From Gammaproteobacteria bacterium (GTDB lineage: Bacteria > Pseudomonadota > Gammaproteobacteria > Pseudomonadales > Pseudohongiellaceae): 39,312 bases of DNA. Each line of letters starts with the position of its first letter. Within the stretch, counting starts at the first letter, position 1. The stretch covers positions 1 to 39,312 of the forward strand of contig JAPPOG010000079.1 of the NCBI GenBank assembly GCA_028818225.1. Direction: 5' to 3'. Shown here piece by piece: positions 25,994-35,368 of the stretch. The position numbers and the translations under genes are program-made. The notes beneath the pieces were generated by a model that saw nothing but the letters and a program-made list of their open reading frames with translations, had not been told where the DNA came from and did no database searches.

Positions 25994-27622
25994 TCACTGT
26001 TTAAAACACAAAAGGTAGAGACCAAGGCCTGTTAGACCCAGTGTCAGCGCAGGAATATCCAGGATCAAACTTTGTACGCCAGGTATAAAAGTTGCAGCAG
26101 CTAACACTAATGCCGTTACTCCAATAATACGCGCCCCGCGCTTCTCGCTCTTTTTTATTTCGGCTTGTCTTTCTTGCTCAGCTTCCAATGTTGCATTTAA
26201 GGAGCTCAATTGGCCAGACTGCTCTATTGCATTTATTACAAGAAGCGGCAAATGGGGAAGTTGCTCAATCCAGTTTGGAATATTTTCCTGAATTTTTTCC
26301 AGTAATGTAAAAGGATTGAGCCGCTTGCTGTTCCAGCTTTCAAGATAGGGCAGTGCCGTTTTCCATAGATCTAATTCCGGGTAAAGCTGTCTACCCAGTC
26401 CCTCTATGTTCAACAATGTTTTTTGTAGCAACACCAGCGAAGGTTGAACTTCCATATTAAATCTTCCGGCAGTGCGAAACAGTTGTGCAAGCAGTTGCCC
26501 AAATGAAATATCTTTAAGAGGCTTTTCGAAAATGGGTTCGCACACACTACGCATCGCAGACTCAAATTCGGGCACTCTTGTTTCTTTAGGAACCCAACCG
26601 CATTCCACATGCAATTCTGCAACTCTTCGATAATCGCGTTTAAAGATAGCGAGCAAGTTTTTGGCGAGATACTCCTGATCATCATCACTTAGCGAACCGA
26701 TAATGGCACAATCTATAGCAATGTATTGTGGATTGTTTGGATTTTCACGAGATACAAAGATGTTCCCGGGGTGCATATCTGCATGAAAAAAATTGTGTTC
26801 AAAGACCTGGGTGAAAAAAATATCAACACCAGTTTCCGCCAATTTTTTTAGATCAATCTTGGCTTTGTTAAGTTCGTCAATGTTAGTAACTGGAATACCA
26901 TGGATGCGCTCCATGACCAGAATATTTTTGCGTGTGTAATCCCAATAGATTTTTGGCACATAGAGGACTGAACTATTTTCGAAGTTTTTCCTTAGTAGGG
27001 AAGTATTTGCTGCCTCTGTCTGCAGGTTAAGCTCATCAAAAATTATATTTTCGTAATCATTAACTACTTCGATTGGGCGCAGGCGCTTACCCAATGCAGA
27101 TTGCGATTCAATGAGTTTCGCTATCCACTTTAAAAGTTTAATGTCTTCTTTTACGGTTTTTTCAATTCCGGGGCGTATTACTTTAACAACAACCTCTTCA
27201 CCAGTTTTCAATTGCGCCTTGTGAACTTGTGCAACCGATGCAGACGCGAATGGCTTCTCTTCCAATTTTTTGAATACTTTTTTAGCTTCGATGCCAAGAG
27301 AATCGTCGACTATTGATTGAATGTCCGGACTGGTAAAAGGGGGAACATTATCCTGCAGAGATTGCAACTCATCTGCCAACTCTGCGTCCAAAAAATCTCT
27401 GCGCGTGGAGAGTAACTGGCCGAATTTAATGTAGATGGGCCCCAGTTCCTCCAGAGCTTTGCGTAAGCGGAAATTCCGGGATTCTTTCTCACTACCACTC
27501 GACGTACCAATACGAAAAGGAAATAGCAAAACACGCATCCAGCCCACTCCAGGCTGATCTGCCAGAAATTCATCAAGCCGATATTTTGCAATCACTCTAA
27601 GAATTATCAGGAGACGGGGCAT
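25994..27622 (-). CDS. ubiB: Ubiquinone biosynthesis accessory ATPase UbiB
   Basis: The 542-aa atypical kinase-like ATPase supports coenzyme Q synthesis. The KxGQ motif reads IKFGQLLSTRRD (65-76), the Ala-rich nucleotide loop is ASASVAQVH (126-134), and further motifs are HADMHPGNIF and DCAIIG in place of DFG. The C-terminus has two hydrophobic segments (VIGVTALVLAAATFIPG and IPALTLGLTGLGLYLL) that anchor it in the inner membrane. The start is uncertain: ATG at 27622 gives MPRLLIILRVIAKYRLDEFL, while an in-frame TTG at 27691 adds 23 residues and lies closer to ubiJ. Confidence 0.93.
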   Translation of the reverse strand: MPRLLIILRVIAKYRLDEFLADQPGVGWMRVLLFPFRIGTSSGSEKESRNFRLRKALEELGPIYIKFGQLLSTRRDFLDAELADELQSLQDNVPPFTSPDIQSIVDDSLGIEAKKVFKKLEEKPFASASVAQVHKAQLKTGEEVVVKVIRPGIEKTVKEDIKLLKWIAKLIESQSALGKRLRPIEVVNDYENIIFDELNLQTEAANTSLLRKNFENSSVLYVPKIYWDYTRKNILVMERIHGIPVTNIDELNKAKIDLKKLAETGVDIFFTQVFEHNFFHADMHPGNIFVSRENPNNPQYIAIDCAIIGSLSDDDQEYLAKNLLAIFKRDYRRVAELHVECGWVPKETRVPEFESAMRSVCEPIFEKPLKDISFGQLLAQLFRTAGRFNMEVQPSLVLLQKTLLNIEGLGRQLYPELDLWKTALPYLESWNSKRLNPFTLLEKIQENIPNWIEQLPHLPLLVINAIEQSGQLSSLNATLEAEQERQAEIKKSEKRGARIIGVTALVLAAATFIPGVQSLILDIPALTLGLTGLGLYLLCFKQ

Positions 27623-27719
27623 CGGAAATACGAATTCAACTCTGCGGACTAGCGGGGGAGCAAAGATAACACCTGTATACCAGGCAAACAAGAAAGGCGT
27701 AGAAAAAAAATGAGGGTTT

Positions 27720-28355
27720 TCAGTCGTTTACTTGATCTAGTTTTTGATAGAGCAATTCTGTTTTGGCATTAACCCGATCGATTTTGAGTCGTAGTTCATC
27801 CAATTCCATACTAAATTTTTCGACTTCAGTGGGGTGGGGAAACTGTCGCGATTCTTCAACCAGATAATCATTGACGCTGCGTTTTACTCTTTGATTGGTT
27901 TGCTTGCTCCAGGAGGCAAGGTCATGAACGAGCTGGTCAGCTTCATGGGCAATGACGTCACCGGTAAGAGTTGCCATAAGATCTGCCCACTGGATATCCA
28001 ATGAATGCAAAGTTGTATAGATATCCTGTACCAATTGAGCATCACCAGAGATTGTGATTTGAGTGTTTGCTAGTGGCGTTTCTTTATTAGTGAGCAAAGT
28101 CATTAAATCACTGGCTTCACCGGCAACTGAAGCGTCTGGAGTGACATTGAGTTGATCTGCGTTTGCAGAGCTTAAGCTTATTCGATCTGATTCCAGGAAT
28201 GCGGTCACGGTAATGTCCGGTTTGAAAACCTGTACAGATAAACATTTGCCAGCGAATTGTTTAAACTTTTCTTGCAAATATGGGTCTGATCCAAGTAAGT
28301 GGTTTACTAACTTCTCTGCTGGCCAGATTATAGTTGAGGCAATTAATTCACTCAT
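27720..28355 (-). CDS. ubiJ: Ubiquinone biosynthesis accessory factor UbiJ (SCP2 domain)
   Basis: The 211-aa protein has an N-terminal SCP2 sterol-carrier-like lipid-binding domain (about 15-115, with [19 protein letters not shown] and the [13 protein letters not shown] segment) and a C-terminal helical region ending in a coiled coil ([20 protein letters not shown]). UbiJ holds the hydrophobic intermediates of the Ubi complex with UbiK. Its ATG overlaps the ubiE stop by 4 nt (ATGA), placing it in the ubiE-ubiJ-ubiB block. Confidence 0.93.
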   Translation of the reverse strand: MSELIASTIIWPAEKLVNHLLGSDPYLQEKFKQFAGKCLSVQVFKPDITVTAFLESDRISLSSANADQLNVTPDASVAGEASDLMTLLTNKETPLANTQITISGDAQLVQDIYTTLHSLDIQWADLMATLTGDVIAHEADQLVHDLASWSKQTNQRVKRSVNDYLVEESRQFPHPTEVEKFSMELDELRLKIDRVNAKTELLYQKLDQVND

Positions 28356-29113
28356 GTTGATTTAAAGCCCAAATGAATCGCACAGATACCATTCATGACA
28401 TTATGGTACTTGCAGTTTACAAATCCTGCTGATTGCATCATCCCTAGCAAAGTCTCCTGATCCGGATGCATGCGAATCGATTCGACGAGGTAACGGTAAC
28501 TGTCGGCATCGCCAGTTATGATTTTGCCAGCCGCCGGCCATAATGATGAGAAGGCATCATAGGCTTTTTCTAACAACTGGTTCTTGGGTTTGGAAAATTC
28601 CAGGATTAAAACTCTGCCACCCGGTTTTAATATGCGCGCCATTGAAGCGAGAGCGGCATCTTTGTTTGTTACATTTCTCAAGCCGTATGCAATACAAATA
28701 CAATCAAAGGTATTGTCGGCAAAGGGCAGGGCTTCGGCATTGACCTGTGCAAACTGCACATTATGAATTTTCCCTTCATCGATTATTCGATCACGACCAA
28801 CATCCAACATCGCATCGTTTATGTCCGCCAGTACCACTTGCCCCGATTCGCCTACAATAGTAGAGAAACGAAGTGAGAAATCTCCGGTGCCGCCTGCCAA
28901 ATCCAGCACCCTGTGGCCAGGCCTTAATGCACTTAGTTCGATAGTAAAGCGTTTGATTAATCGGTGAGTACCCAGAGACATTACATCGTTCATCATGTCA
29001 TAGCGATTAGCCACTGAACGAAATACCTGGCCAACTCTCTCCTGTTTTTCTTCAACAGGAACTTCTTCGTAACCGAAATGGGTGGTGTTGTGATTATTGG
29101 TGGTTTTATTCAT
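28352..29113 (-). CDS. ubiE: Ubiquinone/menaquinone C-methyltransferase UbiE
   Basis: The 253-aa class-I SAM methyltransferase performs the C-methylation step of ubiquinone (and menaquinone) synthesis. SAM motif I is [12 protein letters not shown] (69-80). The UbiE signatures [29 protein letters not shown] and the [13 protein letters not shown] end are present. Its start shares one base with the upstream DUF971 stop (TGATG), and its stop overlaps ubiJ, so translation is coupled across all three. Confidence 0.96.
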   Translation of the reverse strand: MNKTTNNHNTTHFGYEEVPVEEKQERVGQVFRSVANRYDMMNDVMSLGTHRLIKRFTIELSALRPGHRVLDLAGGTGDFSLRFSTIVGESGQVVLADINDAMLDVGRDRIIDEGKIHNVQFAQVNAEALPFADNTFDCICIAYGLRNVTNKDAALASMARILKPGGRVLILEFSKPKNQLLEKAYDAFSSLWPAAGKIITGDADSYRYLVESIRMHPDQETLLGMMQSAGFVNCKYHNVMNGICAIHLGFKST

Positions 29114-29520
29114 CAGTTATCTGCAACTGGCTTTATCTGAATGACTTGCGTATCTGCGGGCAGTGGTTCGCGAGTCTCGCCTGCCTCTTGCAGTTTTGCA
29201 AGGTAGGTATTCCACAGTTCCTTCTCATCCTCTCCGAGTTCACGCAAATAGTCCCAGCTATAAATTCCCGTGTCGTGGCCGTCGTCAAATACAAGTTTTA
29301 CCGCATAATTGCCCACTGATTGAACGTTGGTGAGTTTGACGTGGCGTTTACCAGATTGGAGGACTTCCTGACCTATCCCATGACCACGAACTTCCGCAGA
29401 AGGAGAGTGAACTCGCAAAAATTCAGCGGATAGTGCATGTGTTATGCCATCGGCATAGACCAACTCTAATGTCGCTGACTTTTTATGCAGGCGGATATCA
29501 GTGGGAACGATATTCGTCAT
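29113..29520 (-). CDS. DUF971 / gamma-butyrobetaine hydroxylase-like N-terminal domain protein
   Basis: The 135-aa protein consists of one DUF971 domain: [35 protein letters not shown], and [19 protein letters not shown] with WNTYLAKL. This domain also occurs at the N-terminus of eukaryotic gamma-butyrobetaine hydroxylases, where it binds zinc; the stand-alone bacterial version has been linked to iron-sulfur or metal handling without firm proof. Its position between hslU and ubiE is conserved in Pseudomonas-like genomes. The biochemical role is unknown. Confidence 0.9.
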   Translation of the reverse strand: MTNIVPTDIRLHKKSATLELVYADGITHALSAEFLRVHSPSAEVRGHGIGQEVLQSGKRHVKLTNVQSVGNYAVKLVFDDGHDTGIYSWDYLRELGEDEKELWNTYLAKLQEAGETREPLPADTQVIQIKPVADN

Positions 29521-29530
29521 GAGCTACCTA

Positions 29531-30868
29531 TCAAAGTATGTAGCGACTCAGATCTTCATCTTGCGCTAGTTCATCGAGTTGTTTTTCAACATAAGCCTTG
29601 TCGATCACGAGTTCCTTATTATCACCAACTGCCAAATCAGCCGCTGAGAAAGAAACTTCTTCTAATAGTCTTTCCATAACTGTATGCAACCGGCGAGCTC
29701 CGATGTTTTCAGTGCGCTCATTTACCTGCCAGGCAGTTTCGGCGATTTTCTGAATACCGTCTTTGCTAAAACTTACTTGTAATTCTTCCGTTGCTAACAA
29801 TGCCTGATACTGCTCCGTTAATGACGCGTCAGGTTCTTCCAGAATGCGTTCAAAATCTTCAGCAGAAAGAGGGTCCAATTCCACTCGAATTGGCAGGCGA
29901 CCTTGTAGTTCCGGAATAAGATCCGATGGCTTGGATAAATGAAAAGCACCCGAAGCAATGAACAGTATATGATCTGTTTTGATACTGCCGTATTTGGTTG
30001 ATACGGTTGATCCTTCTATCAAGGGTAATAAGTCCCGCTGCACACCTTCCCTGGAAACGCTGGCATTACCCTGCTCGTGTCGGTTAGTAATTTTGTCGAT
30101 CTCATCCAGAAAGACAATGCCAGTTTGTTCCGTGGCTTCAACGGCACGATTCTTGATTTCTTCTTCATTAATAAGTTTGGCTGCTTCTTCGTCTTTAGCA
30201 ACTTTCAGCGCTGCCTTGACAGTCATACGTCGAGACCTTTTCCGCCCCGTGTTCATGTTCGAAAACATGCTCTTTAACTGACTGGTCATATCTTCCAGTC
30301 CAGGAGGCGCCATGATTTCCACGCCAGTGGGCACTTCCGAAATTTTAATTTCGATCTCTTTATCATCCAGTTCGCCTTGGCGAATTTTTTTTCGAAATAC
30401 CTGGCGCGCATTGGATTGTCCGTTATCAGCATCTTGTTGCTCATCAGTGCGCGCCTGGGGTAGCAGCACATCCAGGATGCGGTCTTCCGCAAGATCTGCA
30501 GCCAGATGCTGAACTTTTTGAATCTCGGTTTCTCGGATCATTTTTACGGCAACATCGACCAGGTCCCGCACTATGGATTCCACATCGCGACCGACATAAC
30601 CAACTTCAGTAAATTTAGTAGCTTCAACTTTTATGAAAGGCGCTTGTGCTAGTTTTGCCAGGCGTCGAGCAATTTCGGTTTTTCCCACACCCGTAGGGCC
30701 AATCATTAAAATATTCTTGGGTGTAATTTCTGCCCGCAGCTCTTCGTCGAGCTGCATTCTGCGCCATCGGTTACGCAATGCAATTGCAACGGCGCGTTTA
30801 GCTTTGTCTTGTCCCACAATGTGCTTGTCTAATTCAGAGGTAATTTCTCTAGGTGTCATTATGGTCAT
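29531..30868 (-). CDS. hslU: ATP-dependent protease ATPase subunit HslU
   Basis: The 445-aa AAA+ unfoldase feeds substrates to HslV. It has the N-terminal segment [20 protein letters not shown], Walker A GPTGVGKT (57-64), the pore motif [10 protein letters not shown], Walker [12 protein letters not shown], the sensor region [14 protein letters not shown] and a C-terminus DLSRYIL that docks into HslV. The I domain lies at about 110-230. An ATG at 30868 is used; an ATG three codons later gives the same core. It follows hslV by about 36 nt. Confidence 0.97.
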   Translation of the reverse strand: MTIMTPREITSELDKHIVGQDKAKRAVAIALRNRWRRMQLDEELRAEITPKNILMIGPTGVGKTEIARRLAKLAQAPFIKVEATKFTEVGYVGRDVESIVRDLVDVAVKMIRETEIQKVQHLAADLAEDRILDVLLPQARTDEQQDADNGQSNARQVFRKKIRQGELDDKEIEIKISEVPTGVEIMAPPGLEDMTSQLKSMFSNMNTGRKRSRRMTVKAALKVAKDEEAAKLINEEEIKNRAVEATEQTGIVFLDEIDKITNRHEQGNASVSREGVQRDLLPLIEGSTVSTKYGSIKTDHILFIASGAFHLSKPSDLIPELQGRLPIRVELDPLSAEDFERILEEPDASLTEQYQALLATEELQVSFSKDGIQKIAETAWQVNERTENIGARRLHTVMERLLEEVSFSAADLAVGDNKELVIDKAYVEKQLDELAQDEDLSRYIL

Positions 30869-30904
30869 CAATGAATCCGTCTTTACGAAAATGCGAAACC
30901 AAAT

Positions 30905-31447
30905 TTACGTGATTTCCAGTTCTTCAATAGTGTGAGTTTGGTTGGTATAGACGCAAATATCTGCCGCAATTGCCAGACTCTTCGCTACTATTTCTTGGGC
31001 ATCTAGTTCAGTATTTTGTAATAGAGCTCGCGCGGCCGACAGTGCAAAAGGTCCACCTGAGCCAATGGCCATAATGGAATCTTCCGGTTCGATAACATCG
31101 CCATTGCCGGTTACGATTAGCGAAGACTCTTTGTCTGCAACAAGCAGCAATGCCTCCAGGCGCCGCAATGCGCGTTCGGTACGCCAGAGTTTTGCCAGCT
31201 CAACCGCTGCCCGTACCAATTTTCCATGATGCTTTTCCAGCTGCTCTTCGAATCGTTCGAAAAGAGTGAAAGCATCAGCAGTACCCCCGGCGAATCCAGC
31301 CAGTACCTGGTCTTTATACAGGCGACGTACTTTGCGGGCATTTCCCTTCATCACTGTATTACCCTGGGAAACCTGCCCGTCACCGCCAATGACAACCTTG
31401 TTGCCTCTTCTTACCGAGACAATAGTTGTACCATGATATTGATCCAA
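30905..31447 (-). CDS. hslV: ATP-dependent protease proteolytic subunit HslV
   Basis: The 180-aa proteasome-beta-like Thr protease forms the HslVU complex. The core [19 protein letters not shown] and [16 protein letters not shown] are diagnostic. A TTG at 31445-31447 is preferred as start, because AGGAG lies 7 nt before it and the product begins [10 protein letters not shown], like orthologues beginning MEQYRGTTI. Catalytic Thr7 would then need removal of a six-residue propeptide. An in-frame codon at 31483 has no Shine-Dalgarno sequence. A heat-shock type promoter lies at 31496-31520. Confidence 0.95.
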   Translation of the reverse strand: MDQYHGTTIVSVRRGNKVVIGGDGQVSQGNTVMKGNARKVRRLYKDQVLAGFAGGTADAFTLFERFEEQLEKHHGKLVRAAVELAKLWRTERALRRLEALLLVADKESSLIVTGNGDVIEPEDSIMAIGSGGPFALSAARALLQNTELDAQEIVAKSLAIAADICVYTNQTHTIEELEIT

Positions 31448-31495
31448 TGGAATTCTCCTGTGTTGTGCTGCTAAAAGTATCACAGAAGCTAGGAA

Positions 31496-31520
31496 ATATG
31501 GGCCATCAGCCCAAATTCAA
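31496..31520 (-). promoter_or_regulatory. Possible sigma-32 (heat shock) promoter of hslVU
   Basis: On the minus strand TTGAAT (31515-31520) and GCCCATAT (31496-31503) are separated by 11 nt. This resembles the RpoH pattern CTTGAAA-N11-16-CCCCATNT. It lies about 50 nt upstream of hslV, whose operon is heat-inducible in E. coli. Confidence 0.5.
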
Positions 31521-31587
31521 TGGGAGCGCGCACTTTTTCTGCGGAACAGCAGCCTCAATAAAGATCTGCCATGAAGGAAAGGGGATA

Positions 31588-32154
31588 CTACTGCAGCTGG
31601 ATGGTCAGGCTGGGGATATTGTTGTTACGAAGTAATTGCTGCGCTTCACTGAGTTCCATGCTGGTGCTGTATGGACCGGTCTGAACGAGAAACAATGTTC
31701 TGCCGGGCAGCTCTTCAGCTTTAACAATGAAGTTCAGACCCAGACCCATCTGGCGCTGTCTTTCTTGTTCAGCAGAATCACGCAGTTGAAAGGCGCCAGT
31801 TTGTAACATGTAGCTCCCACCAAGTTCCTCACTCACTAATTCCACTGGCGTTGCATCGGTTTGAACTTCGTAGCGGGGAAGTTCTGTATAAAACTCAAAG
31901 TCAACGGCTGCTGTCTCATTGGGTAACTCTTCACCACTGGCGTTGTCAGAAATTTCCGAATTAGTTGCTGCAACTGGCTGATTCATATTCAGGGGCGGGA
32001 CATTGCCAGAAAGATAAAAAAGTACACAGGCAAATACACCAATAGTGATTCCTACCAAGACGCCGGTAAACATGAGTGACCATGCAGGCGGCGCCTCTAC
32101 TGGTTTCTTTTCCAGTAGGGGTTCGGGACGAATTTTGGCGAAATCCTGAGTCAT
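31588..32154 (-). CDS. SPOR-domain membrane protein (FtsN-like)
   Basis: The 188-aa protein has a short cytoplasmic N-terminus, one transmembrane helix (about 26-49), an acidic periplasmic linker and a C-terminal SPOR domain (about 112-188, starting SYMLQTGAFQLRDSAEQERQ) that binds denuded septal peptidoglycan. It sits immediately upstream of hslV, where Pseudomonas-like genomes have an FtsN-type SPOR protein. It is shorter than E. coli FtsN, and no FtsN essential helix can be recognised, so I do not call it FtsN outright. Confidence 0.9.
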   Translation of the reverse strand: MTQDFAKIRPEPLLEKKPVEAPPAWSLMFTGVLVGITIGVFACVLFYLSGNVPPLNMNQPVAATNSEISDNASGEELPNETAAVDFEFYTELPRYEVQTDATPVELVSEELGGSYMLQTGAFQLRDSAEQERQRQMGLGLNFIVKAEELPGRTLFLVQTGPYSTSMELSEAQQLLRNNNIPSLTIQLQ

Positions 32155-32298
32155 ACTTACAAGCGACCAATAAGCTATTGATATTTAAAGTTTTTATATT
32201 TCGAAAAACCCCATGCCTCCACAATTATCGGTAATTAGGCTGGAACCTATAGTGCCAAATAGGACTAAAACCAGGACATTGTGAGTGACCTGACATAA

Positions 32299-34536
32299 TC
32301 AAATCATTTCCATGGGATCTACATCGATGCTGAGGCGCAAGCCCCTGGATAGTTTAATGTTTTCTAGTTGATAGACCAATTGAGTGAGAAACTGTTGCAT
32401 GGACGATTTGGTTTCGGCTTTAAAAAGCAAGTGAGAACGAAATCGTCCTGCTTTTTTTTCCATTGGGGCAGGCACTGGTCCAAGTACCTGGATCTGGGAT
32501 TGAGATGGTTGAATGATCTCGATGGCGTATTCATTCACTCGCTTCAACAAGTCCATCGTATGCCTTAATTGGGAACCTTCAGCTCTTACAAGAGTGAGTT
32601 GAGAAAAAGGTGGCATGGCTGCTTCCCGTCGCTCATCCAGCAAGGATTGGGCTATCTCACGGTAAGTCGATTGAGTGAGTTGAGTCAGCGCTTTGTGTGC
32701 TGCATGCCTGGATTGAATTACCACCTCACCCGGACGATCGGCTCTGCCAGCTCGACCAGAAACCTGCACCAGCGTTTGTATCATGAATTCCTGACCTCTG
32801 AAGTCAGGACTGAATAAACCCGAATCAGCATCGACAATGGCAACAAGTGTAATATTTGGAAAATGATGCCCTTTGGCTAACATCTGGGTGCCAAGAAGTA
32901 TGCAAGGCTCACCCGAATGGATTTGTTCCAGCATGACATCGAACTTTCGTTTACTCCGTGTACTGTCTCGATCGATGCGAATCACTGGGTAATCAGAAAA
33001 CCTTTCAGCTAGATACTTTTCAAGTTTCTGGGTTCCTATGCCCGATGTTTTAAGTGTTGCGCTATTACACTGAGGACAATGATTTGGTAGATGATGCGCG
33101 ACGCCACAATGATGGCAGCGAATACTTGGTGGCTGAGCATGTACGGTTAGTTGCGAAACGCACTCATCACATTCGGCAATCCAGCTGCATTGAGAACAAC
33201 TCAGTACAGGAGCGTATCCTCGGCGATTAATAAAAAGCAGCACCTGATTGTTTGCGCTGAGATGTTGATCTATCTTAAAAAGTAATTGTTCCGAAAGACC
33301 ACTCTCCAAATATTCATTGGCGGTATCGACAACAGTAGTAATCGAATCGCTGGCTCCACCTGCCCGATGGACTAATGAAAGATGGGTAAACTTATTTGCC
33401 TGTGCATTGAGCAAGCTCTCCAGGCTAGGTGTTGCAGATCCCAGAATCACCGGAACATTTTCTTCCCGGCCCCGCATGACGGCCAAATCTCGTGCCGAAT
33501 AACGAAAACCATCTTGCTGCTTAAAGGAACCGTCGTGCTCTTCATCGATGATGATAAGCCCGGGATTTGGCAGCGGGGTGAATATCGCCGAGCGCGTGCC
33601 AATAACGATTCCCACCGCTCCATCTCTTGCCTGGGACCAGGCGCCCAGTCGTTCGTTGTCAGTCATGCCAGAATGCAGAGTGCTTAGGGGACAGTTAAAT
33701 CTTTGTTGAAAGCGGGAGACTGTTTGCGGAGTCAGGCCAATTTCCGGAACCAGAATCAAACACTGTCGACCTTCTCGCAATTGGTCGGCCATGATTTGCA
33801 TATAAACCTCTGTTTTTCCTGAACCTGTTACCCCGTCCAGCAGAAAACAATTAAATGCATTACCGCCACTGCGAATTTTGTCGACAGCCAGTTGTTGTTC
33901 TTGGTTAAGCGGTAGAGCTTTCGGGCTAGGGTCGATCAAGGGTGGAAATGGTTCTGGCTTGTCTGCATGCGTCTGGAAACATTCAATAAGTGCTTTATGT
34001 TTCAGGGTATTAATAATTGATGTTGAATATCCCTGATCGAGTATTTCCTGCTTGCTCACATTTTTTCTACGCGCTAAAAAATCAATCAGGGTTTTTTGTT
34101 TGGGCGCCCGGTCAAGCGCTTGCAATTGCGAATCGTCAAAAGAGCCAACTAAATGATACGTAGATACTTCCTGATAGAGCGCTCTCGCGCTGCGAAGTTT
34201 TACCGGAGTGGCGGTGTTAAGAACTTCTCCAATAGGGTGTTGATAATAGTGTGCGCACCATTGCAAAAAACGGAAAAGCTTATCGGGAAAAGTCGGTTCT
34301 GAATCAATGACGGTAAGAATCGGCTTAAGTTTATTCTTGCTGAGTCCCGATTGATCGGCCTGTGATATTACGAAACCAACAATTTTACGTTGGCCGAAAT
34401 TTATCTGTACACGAGTACCTGGTTCAATTTTCTCACCGCTTGCCGGTGGCAGGTAGTCAAAAATTCTCCTTAGTGGCGAAGGTACTGCTACTTTATATAC
34501 AAGCCCTTTGTATCCCTTATCGCCGAATGATGACAT
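32299..34536 (-). CDS. priA: Primosomal replication restart helicase PriA
   Basis: The 745-aa 3'-5' helicase reloads the replisome at stalled forks. It has the N-terminal 3'-end-binding domain (about 12-110, VYKVAVPSPLRRIFDYLPP), a winged helix, Walker A GVTGSGKT (235-242), DEEH (331-334), and a zinc-binding insertion with eight cysteines (447, 450, 456, 459, 474, 477, 487, 490). The motif QVSGRAGRADRPGEV is in the second helicase lobe. It is divergent from the chorismate mutase gene. The argS gene expected between it and the SPOR gene is absent. Confidence 0.97.
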   Translation of the reverse strand: MSSFGDKGYKGLVYKVAVPSPLRRIFDYLPPASGEKIEPGTRVQINFGQRKIVGFVISQADQSGLSKNKLKPILTVIDSEPTFPDKLFRFLQWCAHYYQHPIGEVLNTATPVKLRSARALYQEVSTYHLVGSFDDSQLQALDRAPKQKTLIDFLARRKNVSKQEILDQGYSTSIINTLKHKALIECFQTHADKPEPFPPLIDPSPKALPLNQEQQLAVDKIRSGGNAFNCFLLDGVTGSGKTEVYMQIMADQLREGRQCLILVPEIGLTPQTVSRFQQRFNCPLSTLHSGMTDNERLGAWSQARDGAVGIVIGTRSAIFTPLPNPGLIIIDEEHDGSFKQQDGFRYSARDLAVMRGREENVPVILGSATPSLESLLNAQANKFTHLSLVHRAGGASDSITTVVDTANEYLESGLSEQLLFKIDQHLSANNQVLLFINRRGYAPVLSCSQCSWIAECDECVSQLTVHAQPPSIRCHHCGVAHHLPNHCPQCNSATLKTSGIGTQKLEKYLAERFSDYPVIRIDRDSTRSKRKFDVMLEQIHSGEPCILLGTQMLAKGHHFPNITLVAIVDADSGLFSPDFRGQEFMIQTLVQVSGRAGRADRPGEVVIQSRHAAHKALTQLTQSTYREIAQSLLDERREAAMPPFSQLTLVRAEGSQLRHTMDLLKRVNEYAIEIIQPSQSQIQVLGPVPAPMEKKAGRFRSHLLFKAETKSSMQQFLTQLVYQLENIKLSRGLRLSIDVDPMEMI

Positions 34537-34717
34537 TTACTAATAACCAATTTGCTACTGCTCTGATGAGCATACTAAACAGAAAAGCCCTGGACACCAA
34601 AATAGATGCAGATTCGAGGATCTGGCTAGAGTGATTGTAGGGCTGGGTCAGGAAAAAAGCTTGGTTTATACTGCCGCCTTTAATAAGTGCGTCAGTTTTG
34701 GCAAGACTGGGGGAAAG

Positions 34718-35008
34718 ATGGGTAATAAGTCAGTCCCGAAGGAGTTGTTGGAGGCCAGAGACCAGATCGACCAGATTGATCGAAATCTGGTCGAGCTGCT
34801 TGCTGAGCGCTTTAAACTTACCCACCAGGTGGGCGTCTTCAAGGCCGACCAGGAACTTAATGCACTGGATGAATCCCGAGAGGCGGAAAAACTGGAGGAG
34901 CTGCGTCGCCTATGCAGTGATAAGGGCTTGAATCCGGAGCTGGTTACCGAACTATTTCGCCGCATCATGGAAGAGGTGGTAAAAAACCATAAAAAGCTGC
35001 GGCAGTAG
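34718..35008 (+). CDS. Monofunctional chorismate mutase (AroQ class)
   Basis: The 96-aa all-helical enzyme converts chorismate to prephenate for Phe/Tyr synthesis. It aligns with the AroQ fold: Arg14 in ARDQID, Arg31 in LLAERFKL, Lys42, and Asp51 with Arg54-Glu55 in LDESREAEKLEEL. The residue at the position of E. coli CM Gln88 appears to be His91, so the last active-site contact differs. Most gammaproteobacteria carry this domain fused in PheA or TyrA; here it stands alone between priA and rpmE. The ATG at 34718 has TGGGGGAAAG before it; the longer frame from 34631 lacks such a site. A possible -10 TATACT lies at 34667-34672. Confidence 0.9.
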   Translation: MGNKSVPKELLEARDQIDQIDRNLVELLAERFKLTHQVGVFKADQELNALDESREAEKLEELRRLCSDKGLNPELVTELFRRIMEEVVKNHKKLRQ

Positions 35009-35029
35009 ATTTGGAGGCCTATGCAGCGC

Positions 35030-35057
35030 TTGCCAATTGACCGTTCTCTGTTAGAAT
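35030..35057 (+). promoter_or_regulatory. Probable sigma-70 promoter of rpmE
   Basis: The -35 TTGCCA (35030-35035) and -10 TAGAAT (35052-35057) each match the consensus at five of six positions, with a 16-bp spacer. The resulting leader of about 95 nt contains an inverted repeat GGCAC/GTGCC (35085-35112) around GGCTGCAGCC. That could be a site for L31 autoregulation, but this is inference. Confidence 0.6.
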
Positions 35058-35158
35058 GCACGCCCCGTTAGTGGCTCACAATGAGGCACGGGCTGCAGCC
35101 AGATGTGGTGCCCGGACTAGAGAGTTCCAGGTAGCGACATCAATCGAGAGGAAACAGC

Positions 35159-35368
35159 ATGAAAGCAGATATACATCCAAACTATGGTCCAATCAAGGCG
35201 ACCTGTAGTTGTGGCAATGTCGTCGAAACCAAGTCAACACTGGGCAAAGATATCCTGATTGAGGTTTGCTCGGAGTGTCATCCGTTTTATACCGGAAAGC
35301 AGAAGATTCTAGACTCCGGCGGTCGAGTTGACCGCTTCAAACGTAGGTTCGGTTCTCGTAAACTTTAA
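35159..35368 (+). CDS. rpmE: 50S ribosomal protein L31 (zinc-binding type)
   Basis: The 69-aa L31 bridges the ribosomal subunits. The zinc-ribbon cysteines Cys16, Cys18, Cys37 and Cys40 are all present ([25 protein letters not shown]), so this is the zinc-dependent C+ paralogue and not the zinc-free version used in zinc starvation. The ATG at 35159 is preceded by GAGAGGAAACAGC. It is monocistronic in appearance and followed by a 422-nt spacer. Confidence 0.98.
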   Translation: MKADIHPNYGPIKATCSCGNVVETKSTLGKDILIEVCSECHPFYTGKQKILDSGGRVDRFKRRFGSRKL

